The notes under the pieces: model-generated | Told to the model about the DNA's origin: nothing | Seen by the model: only the letters and a program-made list of their open reading frames with translations | Database searches by the model: none | Source: Rhodoferax sp. | GTDB lineage: Bacteria > Pseudomonadota > Gammaproteobacteria > Burkholderiales > Burkholderiaceae_C | Assembly (NCBI GenBank): GCA_018882485.1 | Contig: VERU01000161.1 | Coordinates: forward strand, 1 to 6,290 | Reading direction: 5' to 3' | Length of the DNA: 6,290 bases | Translations under genes and position numbers: made by a program | Part shown: positions 1 through 5,989 of the stretch, piece by piece | Position numbering within the stretch: position 1 is the stretch's first letter | How the letters are laid out: every line of letters starts with the position of its first letter

Positions 1-1
1 C

Positions 2-1801
2 GGACCGACCACCGCCGCCCCGGTGCTGGCGCAGGCCGCGCCGGCTGCAGCCCCTGCGGCCACCCCGACAGCCCCGGTCGGTCCGCCGGCTCCGGCTGCC
101 AGTGCGCCCGCCGCACCGGCTCCCGTCAATTCGGCGCTGGATGCGCCCCTGTTCTACCAGTTGCTGCTGGGCGAGATCTACACCCAGCTCGACGACCCGG
201 GCACCGGCTTCGCGCTGATGCTCGACGCCGCCCGCAAGACCAACGACGCCGCGCTGTACCAGCGGGCGGTCGAAATCGCGCTGCAGGCCCGGGCGGGCGA
301 TTCGGCCCTGCAGGCGGCGCGCGCCTGGCGGCAGGCGTTGCCGACTTCGCGCGACGCCAACCGCTCGGTGCTGCAGATCCTGATCAGCCTGAACCGCCTG
401 GGCGAAACGGTGGAGCCGTTGCGGCGCGAGGTGGCCGCGGCCGACAGCCGCGACCGTCCGCTGATGATCGCCGCCATACCGCGCCTGTACGCCCGTGCCG
501 TCGACAAGAAGGGGGCGGTGGCGGCGGTGGAGCAAGCCCTGGCGGACCAGTTGGCCGCACCGGCCACCGGGGTGCCGGCCTGGACCGCCATCGGGCGGCT
601 GCGGCAGGAGGCGACGGATACCGCCGGCGCGCTGGAGGCCGTGCGCCGTGCCCAGGCGCTGGACGCGCGTGCCGAAGGTCCGGCGCTGCTGGCGCTGTCG
701 CTCATGGACCCGCGCCAGCCGCAGGCCGAGGCGCTGGTGCGCAAGTACCTGGACAACAAGGGCCTGCCCGAGGTGCGGCTGGAATATGCCCGTGAATTGC
801 TGGAGGCGCAGCGCAGCGCCGACGCCATGGCGCAGCTGCTGAGCAGCGTGGCCGAAAAGCCCGATCTGGCCGAGGCCTGGCTGCTGCGGGGCGCGCTGGA
901 GCAGCAGGACGGCAAGGCCACCGCAGCCGAAACCTCGTTCAAGCGCTACCTGGAACTGGCCAGCGGGCGCAAGGCTTCGGGCAACGGCGGCGCAGCAAAC
1001 GGGGGCAGCCTGGTCGCGCGGCCCGACACCGCCCGCGGCGTGGCGCAGGCCTACCTGGCGCTGTCGCAGCTGGCCGAGCAACGCAAGGACTACGCCGAGG
1101 CCGACAGCTGGATACGGCGCATCGACAACCCCGAACAGCTGCTGGCCGCCCAGCTGCGCCGCGCCAGCCTGATGGCGCGCCAGGGCCGCATCGAGGAGGC
1201 CCGGCGCCTGATCCGCAGCCAGCCCGAACGCACCCAGGCCGAGGCGCGGCAGAAGCTCACCGCCGAGGTGCAGCTGCTGCGCGATGCCCGCCAGTTCAAG
1301 GGCGCCTACGACCTGCTGGCCGAGAACCTGGGGCGTTTTCCGGGCGACACCGACTTGAGCTACGACCTGGCCATGGTGGCCGAAAAGCTGGGGCGGCTCG
1401 ATGACATGGAGCGGCTGCTGCGCACCATCATCAGCGCCCGGCCCGACAGCCCGCACGCCTACAACGCGCTGGGCTATTCGCTGGCCGATCGCAACCTGCG
1501 CCTGCCCGAGGCGCGGCAACTGATCCAGAAAGCGCTGGAGCTGGCGCCGGACGACCCGTTCATCACCGACAGCCTGGGCTGGGTGGAGTTCCGCGCCGGC
1601 AACCTGACCGAGGCGCAGCGCCTGTTGCAGGGGGCCTTCAAGGCCCGCCCGGACGCAGAGATTGCCGCCCACCTGGGCGAGGTGCTGTGGACTCTGGGCC
1701 GCAAGGAGCAGGCCCAGCAGATCTGGCGCGAGGGCCTGCTGCTCAACGCCGAAAACGAAACGCTGCAGGAAACCCTCAAGCGACTGCGGGTCAAACCGTG
1801 A
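2..1801 (+). CDS. TPR-repeat exported protein, 5' partial
   Basis: The frame is open from the left edge (first full codon at base 2), so the true start lies upstream. The GTG at 23 is probably internal, because VLAQA reads like the end of a signal peptide with cleavage near AQ|A. If so, the mature protein is periplasmic or envelope-bound. A Pro/Ala-rich linker follows (about residues 5-35 counted from base 23), then almost entirely helical sequence. The clearest tetratricopeptide repeats are near the C terminus, at about residues 441-578, with typical phrases such as NALGYSLADR, ALELAPDDP and DSLGWVEFRAGNLTEAQ; a weaker one lies around 250-312. TPR proteins are protein-protein scaffolds. No catalytic motif is visible and the partner is unknown. 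The stop overlaps the lolB start by 4 nt, so a role linked to lipoprotein or outer-membrane assembly is plausible but only inferred. Family call is firm; function is not. Confidence 0.85.
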   Translation, partial: GPTTAAPVLAQAAPAAAPAATPTAPVGPPAPAASAPAAPAPVNSALDAPLFYQLLLGEIYTQLDDPGTGFALMLDAARKTNDAALYQRAVEIALQARAGDSALQAARAWRQALPTSRDANRSVLQILISLNRLGETVEPLRREVAAADSRDRPLMIAAIPRLYARAVDKKGAVAAVEQALADQLAAPATGVPAWTAIGRLRQEATDTAGALEAVRRAQALDARAEGPALLALSLMDPRQPQAEALVRKYLDNKGLPEVRLEYARELLEAQRSADAMAQLLSSVAEKPDLAEAWLLRGALEQQDGKATAAETSFKRYLELASGRKASGNGGAANGGSLVARPDTARGVAQAYLALSQLAEQRKDYAEADSWIRRIDNPEQLLAAQLRRASLMARQGRIEEARRLIRSQPERTQAEARQKLTAEVQLLRDARQFKGAYDLLAENLGRFPGDTDLSYDLAMVAEKLGRLDDMERLLRTIISARPDSPHAYNALGYSLADRNLRLPEARQLIQKALELAPDDPFITDSLGWVEFRAGNLTEAQRLLQGAFKARPDAEIAAHLGEVLWTLGRKEQAQQIWREGLLLNAENETLQETLKRLRVKP

Positions 1802-2382
1802 AGCCGGGCACAGCCCCGCACGCGAACGGGGCGCCACGGTTGGCTGCGAGGCGGCCACCCAAGCCAGGCGCCCGGACCGGACCGGCCGCGCCGGGAGGCA
1901 GGCGCCTGGGGGCGGCCCTGCTTGCTTTGATTTTTGTAGCAGGGTGTTCAAGTCTGACAAGGCCTGCAGGCCAATTTGGTACCCAGGATACGACCTGGCA
2001 CGGACGCCTGGCGGTGCGGGTCGAGAGCGATCCGCCGCAATCGATGTCGGCCGGATTCGAGCTCAGCGGCGACGCCAGCGAAGGGGCCCTCACGCTGTAC
2101 ACCCCGCTGGGCACGACCCTGGTCGCCCTGAGCTGGAACGCGGCGGGCAGCACCCTGCAGCGCGGTGCCGAGCGGTCGCAGTACAGCTCACTGCCGGAGC
2201 TGATGCGCCAGACCCTGGGCGCCGAGCTGCCGGTGCCCGCCCTGTTCGGCTGGCTGGCCGGACGGCCCGGCGACGCACCGGGCTGGCAGGCCGACCTGTC
2301 GCAACGGACCGAGGGTCGGATCCGCGCGCGGCGCCACGACCCGGCCCCGGCGGCCGAACTGCGGTTGCAGCTGGAGCCCTGA
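1798..2382 (+). CDS. lolB: Outer-membrane lipoprotein receptor LolB
   Basis: LolB takes lipoproteins from the periplasmic carrier LolA and inserts them into the outer membrane; it is itself a lipoprotein. From the GTG at 1798 the product has 194 aa, close to the usual 200 or so. A hydrophobic segment (37-48) ends in a lipobox V-A-G-C with Cys50 as the lipidated residue; Ser at +2 fits outer-membrane sorting. The mature part shows the LolB pattern: WHGRLAVRV (67-75), GFELSG (86-91), TPLGTTLVALSW (102-113, matching the NPLGSTELEL region of E. coli LolB) and LPVPALFGWLAGRPGD (144-159). GTG was chosen because GTGA overlaps the upstream TGA, which favours translational coupling; no Shine-Dalgarno is evident. 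It leaves an unusually long basic stretch before the hydrophobic core. An in-frame TTG at 1840 (Cys at 36) is the main alternative. ispE follows after 3 nt. Confidence 0.9.
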   Translation: MKPGTAPHANGAPRLAARRPPKPGARTGPAAPGGRRLGAALLALIFVAGCSSLTRPAGQFGTQDTTWHGRLAVRVESDPPQSMSAGFELSGDASEGALTLYTPLGTTLVALSWNAAGSTLQRGAERSQYSSLPELMRQTLGAELPVPALFGWLAGRPGDAPGWQADLSQRTEGRIRARRHDPAPAAELRLQLEP

Positions 2383-2385
2383 CCC

Positions 2386-3225
2386 ATGCAGGCCCTGTAC
2401 GACCTGAGCGCACCGGCCAAGCTCAACCTGTTTCTGCACATCACCGGTCGCCGCGCCGACGGCTACCACCTGCTGCAGTCGGTGTTCATGCTGATCGACT
2501 GGTGCGACACCCTGCACCTGGAACGGCGCGAAGACGGACAGCTCAGCCGCGAGGACCTGGGCGAGGCCCTGCCACCCGATGACCTGGTGCTGCGCGCCGC
2601 CCGCGCGCTGCGGACAGCCAGCGGCTGCCGGCTGGGGGCGCACATCGGCGTCCTCAAGCGCATTCCGGCGCAGGCCGGGATGGGCGGCGGATCGTCCGAC
2701 GCCGCCACCACCCTGCTGGGGCTCAACCGACTGTGGGGCCTGAACTGGCCGCTCGAGCGGCTGCTCCCGCTGGGCCTGGGCCTGGGTGCCGACGTGCCCT
2801 TTTTCCTGGGTGGGCACAACGCCTGGGTCGAGGGGGTGGGCGAATCGCTGCAGGCCATCGGGCTGCCGGCGGCCCGGTTCCTCGTGGCCAAGCCACCGCA
2901 GGGGCTGGCGACGGCTGCGATTTTCTCGGACCCGGGGCTCAGGCGCGATACCGAGGCTGCTATACTTTCGCGCTTTCTTGCAGACCCTTACGGTTTCGGC
3001 CGCAACGATCTGCAGGCGGTGGCCCAGGGACTGTGTCCCGGGGTGTCCGAGGCCCTGGCGTGGCTGGCTGCGCAGGGTCTGGCGGGTCGGATGACGGGGT
3101 CGGGCAGCGCGGTGTTCGCACCGTGGCCGGGCCCGGGACCGGTACCGCCGGCTCCGGCGCCGGCAGGTTTTCAGGTCAGGGTGTGCGCCAATCTGGACAC
3201 GCATCCCCTGGCCGGTTGGGCCTGA
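2386..3225 (+). CDS. ispE: 4-diphosphocytidyl-2-C-methyl-D-erythritol kinase IspE
   Basis: This cytoplasmic GHMP-family kinase phosphorylates CDP-methylerythritol at the 2-hydroxyl with ATP, a middle step of the non-mevalonate (MEP) isoprenoid pathway. The 279-aa product has the family's normal length. Visible motifs are PAKLNLFLHITGRRADGYH (10-28) with the expected catalytic Lys12, the glycine-rich ATP loop AQAGMGGGSSDAAT (95-108), GADVPFF (134-140) with the expected catalytic Asp136, and the C-terminal GRMTGSGSAVFA (234-245). A Pro-rich insert (about 247-261, PWPGPGPVPPAPAPA) sits near the C terminus and is probably a surface loop. GGAG at 2373-2376, 9 nt before the ATG and inside the lolB tail, can serve as ribosome binding site. 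Codons 192-199 include ATA, CTT and GCA, unusual for this gene, and coincide with a promoter-like element. Identification is firm. Confidence 0.97.
   Translation: MQALYDLSAPAKLNLFLHITGRRADGYHLLQSVFMLIDWCDTLHLERREDGQLSREDLGEALPPDDLVLRAARALRTASGCRLGAHIGVLKRIPAQAGMGGGSSDAATTLLGLNRLWGLNWPLERLLPLGLGLGADVPFFLGGHNAWVEGVGESLQAIGLPAARFLVAKPPQGLATAAIFSDPGLRRDTEAAILSRFLADPYGFGRNDLQAVAQGLCPGVSEALAWLAAQGLAGRMTGSGSAVFAPWPGPGPVPPAPAPAGFQVRVCANLDTHPLAGWA
2958..2966 (+). promoter_or_regulatory. Candidate extended -10 promoter inside ispE
   Basis: TGC-TATACT is an extended -10 element, with the hexamer at 2961-2966 matching TATAAT at 5 of 6 positions and TG in the extended position. It lies in a local AT-rich patch inside the ispE coding region. 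No good -35 hexamer is seen about 17 nt upstream; an extended -10 can partly compensate. The predicted start is near 2973, about 295 nt before tRNA-Gln and about 470 nt before prs. As far as I recall, enteric prs genes are also transcribed from a promoter inside upstream coding sequence with a long leader, which makes the position sensible. It could be a chance match. Confidence 0.4.
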
Positions 3226-3266
3226 GGCGGAGTTTTGGGTGGGTGGCGTGCGCCATCGACCGGTGT

Positions 3267-3343
3267 AGGGGAGTCGCCAAGTTGGTTAAGGCACTGGATT
3301 TTGATTCCAGCATGCGAAGGTTCGAATCCTTCCTCCCCTGCCA
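3267..3343 (+). tRNA. tRNA-Gln (anticodon UUG)
   Basis: A full cloverleaf can be folded by eye. The acceptor stem is AGGGGAG (3267-3273) with CTCCCCT (3333-3339), all seven pairs Watson-Crick. The D stem is GCC/GGC (3276-3278 with 3290-3292). The anticodon stem is CTGGA/TCCAG (3294-3298 with 3306-3310), with loop TTTTGAT placing anticodon TTG at 3301-3303. The variable loop is CATGC, and the T arm is GAAGG-TTCGAAT-CCTTC (3316-3332). The discriminator G3340 and an encoded CCA (3341-3343) complete the 77 nt. It reads CAA and, by wobble, CAG. It starts 41 nt after the ispE stop with no terminator between, and prs follows about 100 nt later, so it is probably cut from a longer ispE-prs transcript. 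A small TGGCG/CGCCA hairpin (3244-3255) lies just before its 5' end. Confidence 0.97.
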
Positions 3344-3401
3344 AACCCGTGTCGCGGCGCGCGCGCCCGGCGCGGCCTGAATCGCGGCACCGCTGTGGTG
3401 G

Positions 3402-3430
3402 TGTCTGAAAGACAAACACACAAACAAACC
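3402..3430 (+). promoter_or_regulatory. Structured, CA-rich leader before prs
   Basis: Just upstream of prs there is a short hairpin, TGTCT (3402-3406), loop GAA, AGACA (3410-3414), followed by a C/A-only run up to 3430. It contrasts sharply with the GC-rich surroundings, including a GGCGCGCGCGCC palindrome at 3356-3367. It contains no clear Shine-Dalgarno. Such CA-rich unstructured leaders can aid ribosome loading or bind Hfq and small RNAs. That role is inference; only the composition and hairpin are seen. Confidence 0.4.
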
Positions 3431-3445
3431 ATGGTCGGGTCTCCC

Positions 3446-4423
3446 ATGCATGCCAACCATACCCCTGATTTCATGGTTTTCACCGGCAATGCCAACCCCG
3501 GCATGGCCGCCGCCATCTCCAGCCACCTCAACACCTCGCTGGGTGCGGCCACGGTGGGCCGCTTCTCCGACGGCGAAGTCACGGTCGAGATCAACCAGAA
3601 CGTGCGGGCCCGCGATGTGTTCGTGGTGCAGTCCACCTGCGCGCCCACCAACGACAACCTGATGGAGCTGCTGATCATGGTCGATGCGCTCAAGCGCGCC
3701 TCGGCCGAACGCATCAGCGCCGTCATCCCCTACTTCGGCTACGCCCGGCAGGACCGCCGGCCCCGCTCCAGCCGCGTGCCCATCAGCGCCAAGGTGGTGG
3801 CCAACATGCTGCAGGCCGTGGGTGTGGCGCGGGTGCTCACCATGGATCTGCACGCCGACCAGATCCAGGGCTTCTTTGATATCCCGGTGGACAACATCTA
3901 CGCCTCGCCGGTGCTGCTGGGCGACCTGCGGCAGAAAAACTACGACGACCTGATCGTGGTCTCGCCCGACGTCGGCGGCGTGGTGCGTGCCCGGGCCCTG
4001 GCCAAGCAGCTGGGTTGCGACCTGGCCATCATTGACAAGCGCCGGCCCAAGGCCAATGTGAGCGAAGTGATGCACGTGATCGGCGAGATCGAAGGCCGCA
4101 ACTGCGTGGTGATGGACGACATGATCGACACCGCCGGCACGCTGGTGAAAGCGGCCGAGGTGCTCAAGGAGCGCGGCGCGCGCAAGGTCTACGCCTATTG
4201 CACCCATCCCATCTTCTCGGGGCCGGCCATCGAGCGCATCGCCAGCGGCAATGCGCTCGACGAGGTGGTGGTGACCGACACCATCCCCCTGAGCCGTGCG
4301 GCGGCTGCCTGCGGCAAGATCCGCCAGCTGTCGGTGGCGCAGCTGTTCGCCCAGACCATCCAGCGCATTGCGCGGGGTGAGTCGGTGATGAGTTTGTTCT
4401 CGGATCAGGACAAGTTGTTCTGA
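3446..4423 (+). CDS. prs: Ribose-phosphate pyrophosphokinase (PRPP synthetase)
   Basis: Prs makes 5-phosphoribosyl-1-pyrophosphate from ribose-5-phosphate and ATP, the precursor of purine, pyrimidine, histidine, tryptophan and NAD synthesis, in the cytoplasm. The chosen ATG gives 325 aa, slightly longer than the usual 315-320. Conserved parts are VGRFSDGEV (37-45), the ATP-binding region around [11 protein letters not shown] (97-107), the family signature [16 protein letters not shown] (134-149), [15 protein letters not shown] (173-187), the flexible-loop [10 protein letters not shown] (195-204) with the expected catalytic Lys198 and Arg200, and the PRPP loop [13 protein letters not shown] (221-233). 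The start at 3446 ([10 protein letters not shown]) was preferred over ATG 3431 and GTG 3395 because it gives the family N terminus, although none has a convincing Shine-Dalgarno. The stop codon lies inside a 27-bp palindrome and is followed by a terminator. Function is firm; the start is less sure. Confidence 0.95.
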   Translation: MHANHTPDFMVFTGNANPGMAAAISSHLNTSLGAATVGRFSDGEVTVEINQNVRARDVFVVQSTCAPTNDNLMELLIMVDALKRASAERISAVIPYFGYARQDRRPRSSRVPISAKVVANMLQAVGVARVLTMDLHADQIQGFFDIPVDNIYASPVLLGDLRQKNYDDLIVVSPDVGGVVRARALAKQLGCDLAIIDKRRPKANVSEVMHVIGEIEGRNCVVMDDMIDTAGTLVKAAEVLKERGARKVYAYCTHPIFSGPAIERIASGNALDEVVVTDTIPLSRAAAACGKIRQLSVAQLFAQTIQRIARGESVMSLFSDQDKLF

Positions 4424-4427
4424 TCCG
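4401..4427. repeat. 27-bp near-perfect palindrome across the prs stop codon
   Basis: Left arm CGGATCAGGACAA (4401-4413), centre G4414, right arm TTGTTCTGATCCG (4415-4427). Twelve of 13 positions are complementary and the thirteenth is a G-T pair, so RNA could fold it with a small AAGTT loop. It encodes the last residues of Prs (SDQDKLF) and contains its TGA. It may be an RNA 3'-end stabiliser, part of the downstream attenuator-like fold, or a DNA operator; the sequence alone does not decide. Confidence 0.75.
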
Positions 4428-4441
4428 GACCAAGGTGGTCC
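4427..4441 (+). promoter_or_regulatory. Hairpin competing with the prs terminator
   Basis: GGACCA (4427-4432), loop AGG, TGGTCC (4436-4441) forms a perfect 6-bp hairpin. Its right arm shares GGTCC (4437-4441) with the outer left arm of the terminator that follows, so the two folds exclude each other. This is the geometry of an anti-terminator, but the terminator stem is longer and likely more stable. Regulation is inferred. Confidence 0.4.
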
Positions 4442-4470
4442 GCGCCCCGTCCCGGGGCCGGGCCTTTTTT
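4437..4470 (+). terminator. Intrinsic terminator after prs
   Basis: Outer stem GGTCCG (4437-4442) pairs with CGGGCC (4459-4464), including one G-T pair. C4443 is bulged. Inner stem GCCCC (4444-4448) pairs with GGGGC (4454-4458) around loop GTCCC. Six T (4465-4470) follow directly. This is a classic rho-independent terminator closing the prs transcript 14 nt after its stop codon. rplY begins 47 nt further on with no recognisable promoter between, so some readthrough is likely. Confidence 0.85.
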
Positions 4471-4505
4471 CAACCGGAGTGTCACTGGTCGCGGTGCGCT
4501 CTTCC

Positions 4506-4510
4506 AGGAG
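4506..4510 (+). promoter_or_regulatory. Strong ribosome binding site of rplY
   Basis: AGGAG ends 6 nt before the ATG at 4517, the best Shine-Dalgarno in the window, as expected for an abundant ribosomal protein. It fixes the rplY start. Confidence 0.85.
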
Positions 4511-4516
4511 TTCAAC

Positions 4517-5194
4517 ATGAAATTCGTCGCTTTTGAGCGCGCCAAGCAGGGTACGGGTGCGAGCCGCCGTCTGCGCATCACCGGCCGCACGCCGGGCATC
4601 GTCTACGGCGGGGGCGCCCAGCCCACGCTGATCGAGCTGGACCACAATGCACTGTGGCACGCCCTCAAGAAGGAAGCCTTCCATTCGTCCGTGCTCGAAA
4701 TGGAACTGGCTGGCGCCACCAGCAAGGTGCTGCTGCGCGATGTGCAGATGCACCCCTTCAAGCAGATGGTGCAGCACATCGACTTCCAGCGCGTGGACGC
4801 CAACACCCGGCTGCACATGAAGGTGCCCCTGCACTACAGCGGCGAAGAAAACTCGCCGGCCGTCAAGACCGATGGCTGCATTGCCAATCACGTGGTCACC
4901 GAAATCGAGGTCAAGTGCCTGCCCTCGGACCTGCCTGAATTCATCGCGGTGGACCTCAGCGGCCTGAAGAAGGGCGTTTCGCTGCACCTGGCCGACGTCA
5001 AGCTGCCCAAGGGCGTGACGGCCGTGACCCACGGCAAGGTGAACCCGGTGCTGGTGTCGGTGGTGGCCGTCGGCGGTGGCGACGCGGCGCCGGCCGAAGC
5101 CGCCCCTGCGGCAGCCGCCGCCCCGGCCAAGGGTGGCAAGGCCGCTCCGGCCGCCAAGGCAGCACCCGCTGCCAAGCCCGCAGCCAAGAAGTAA
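4517..5194 (+). CDS. rplY: 50S ribosomal protein L25, Ctc (long) form
   Basis: L25 of the Ctc (TL5) type binds 5S rRNA in the large ribosomal subunit. The 225-aa product has the two-domain long form rather than the short 94-aa E. coli form. The N-terminal 5S-binding domain (about 1-93) contains the typical [16 protein letters not shown] (17-32) and [22 protein letters not shown] (72-93). A C-terminal TL5 beta domain (about 94-185) includes [33 protein letters not shown] (135-167). A low-complexity tail (189-225) is made of Ala, Pro and Lys with repeated AAPAAK units and a basic KK end; similar tails occur in related bacteria as I recall them. It is probably disordered and RNA-contacting. The ribosome binding site is strong. 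It sits between two intrinsic terminators, and pth follows, another translation factor. Confidence 0.95.
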   Translation: MKFVAFERAKQGTGASRRLRITGRTPGIVYGGGAQPTLIELDHNALWHALKKEAFHSSVLEMELAGATSKVLLRDVQMHPFKQMVQHIDFQRVDANTRLHMKVPLHYSGEENSPAVKTDGCIANHVVTEIEVKCLPSDLPEFIAVDLSGLKKGVSLHLADVKLPKGVTAVTHGKVNPVLVSVVAVGGGDAAPAEAAPAAAAAPAKGGKAAPAAKAAPAAKPAAKK

Positions 5195-5252
5195 GACACG
5201 CAGCCCCTGCGCCGCGCAGCCCGATGGGCGGCGCCGGCTGGCTGAGTCCGCA

Positions 5253-5283
5253 ACGGCCCGCCCTCGCGCGGGCCGTTTTTTTT
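5253..5283 (+). terminator. Intrinsic terminator after rplY
   Basis: ACGGCCCGC (5253-5261) pairs perfectly with GCGGGCCGT (5268-5276) around a CCTCGC loop, and a run of eight T (5276-5283) follows, its first T also closing the stem. This is the strongest terminator in the window. It ends the rplY message 58 nt after its stop and separates it from pth. Confidence 0.93.
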
Positions 5284-5286
5284 CAG

Positions 5287-5298
5287 GCAGCCGGCTGC
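5287..5298. repeat. 12-bp perfect palindrome upstream of pth
   Basis: GCAGCCGGCTGC is fully self-complementary. It lies between the rplY terminator and the presumed pth promoter, about 38-49 nt before the pth ATG. It could be a regulator site, or simply chance in GC-rich sequence. Confidence 0.3.
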
Positions 5299-5323
5299 GG
5301 CCCCCACGCGGCTGGCCGCCACG

Positions 5324-5329
5324 GATAAT
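5324..5329 (+). promoter_or_regulatory. Candidate -10 element of pth
   Basis: GATAAT matches the -10 consensus at 5 of 6 positions, and its last base lies 7 nt before the A of the pth ATG. Transcription would therefore begin at or within a base or two of the start codon, giving a leaderless or nearly leaderless message. No Shine-Dalgarno is present before the ATG, which agrees. The -35 region (around 5301-5306) is GC-rich and does not match consensus. Confidence 0.5.
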
Positions 5330-5335
5330 CCGGCC

Positions 5336-5989
5336 ATGATCCGCCTGCTGGTGGGCCTGGGCAACCCGGGCCCCGATTACGAACACACCCGCCACAACGC
5401 CGGTTTCTGGTGGCTGGAGGCGGCTGCCCTGGCCCTCAAGGCGTCCTTCCAGCCCGACAAGGGCCACCAGGCCCGGGTGGCTCGCACCCAGATCGGGGGC
5501 CGGCCGCTGTGGCTGCTGGCACCCCAGACCTACATGAACCTGAGCGGCCGGGCGGTGGCTTCCCTGGCCCGCTTCTACAAGATCGAACCGGCAGACATCC
5601 TGGTGGTCCACGACGAGCTCGACCTGCCAGCGGGCGAGACCAAGCTGAAATTTGGCGGCGGTCATGCCGGACACAACGGCCTGCGCGACATCCATGCCCA
5701 GCTGGGCACGGGCGATTACTGGCGGCTGCGGCTGGGCATCGGCCACCCCGGCGACCGGGCCGAGGTGGTGCACTGGGTGCTCAAGAAGCCCTCGCCGGAG
5801 GACCGTCAGGCGATCGAGGCCGGTATCGCCCGATCGGTCCAGGCGCTGCCCGACCTGCTGGCTGGCGATACGGCACGGGCCACCCTGCAGATCCACACCA
5901 CCCGGCCGCCGCGGCCCAAGCCGCCCCGACCGCCGGCTGCGCGCCCTGAGGCCCCGCCCCCTCCCTCGGCACCGGAAACAAGGCCATGA
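5336..5989 (+). CDS. pth: Peptidyl-tRNA hydrolase
   Basis: Pth cleaves the ester bond of peptidyl-tRNAs that fall off ribosomes, recycling tRNA; it is a cytoplasmic, normally essential enzyme. The N terminus [24 protein letters not shown] carries Asn10 and the catalytic His20. TYMNLSG (65-71) carries Asn68, HDELDLPAG (92-100) carries Asp93, and [14 protein letters not shown] (106-119) carries Asn114. All five residues fall at the same numbers as in E. coli Pth. The 217-aa length exceeds the usual 190 or so because of a Pro/Arg/Lys-rich tail (about 188-217) starting [13 protein letters not shown]. This tail is outside the catalytic fold and has no clear role. The stop overlaps the next start (ATGA). 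Expression appears to come from its own promoter just upstream, after the rplY terminator. Confidence 0.97.
   Translation: MIRLLVGLGNPGPDYEHTRHNAGFWWLEAAALALKASFQPDKGHQARVARTQIGGRPLWLLAPQTYMNLSGRAVASLARFYKIEPADILVVHDELDLPAGETKLKFGGGHAGHNGLRDIHAQLGTGDYWRLRLGIGHPGDRAEVVHWVLKKPSPEDRQAIEAGIARSVQALPDLLAGDTARATLQIHTTRPPRPKPPRPPAARPEAPPPPSAPETRP

Noticed and set aside
1662..2582. A 306-codon + strand frame spanning the TPR end, lolB and the ispE start
   Set aside because: It is out of frame with three recognised genes and its protein is Arg/Ala/Gly-rich nonsense.
2188..3204. A 338-codon minus-strand open frame opposite lolB and ispE
   Set aside because: Shadow of real genes; Arg/Gln/Gly-rich with no family motif.
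3395..3445. Longer Prs starts at GTG 3395 or ATG 3431
   Set aside because: They would translate the hairpin and CA-rich leader into [14 protein letters not shown] sequence, which is not part of the Prs family N terminus. ATG 3431 cannot be fully excluded.
4394..4420. TTGTTC repeats (4394-4399 and 4415-4420) as -35 boxes for rplY
   Set aside because: No acceptable -10 hexamer lies 16-18 nt downstream of either; the second copy is explained by the palindrome.
5347..5354. GCTGGTGG, identical to the E. coli Chi site
   Set aside because: An 8-mer in GC-rich coding sequence is expected by chance, and the E. coli Chi sequence need not apply to this group.
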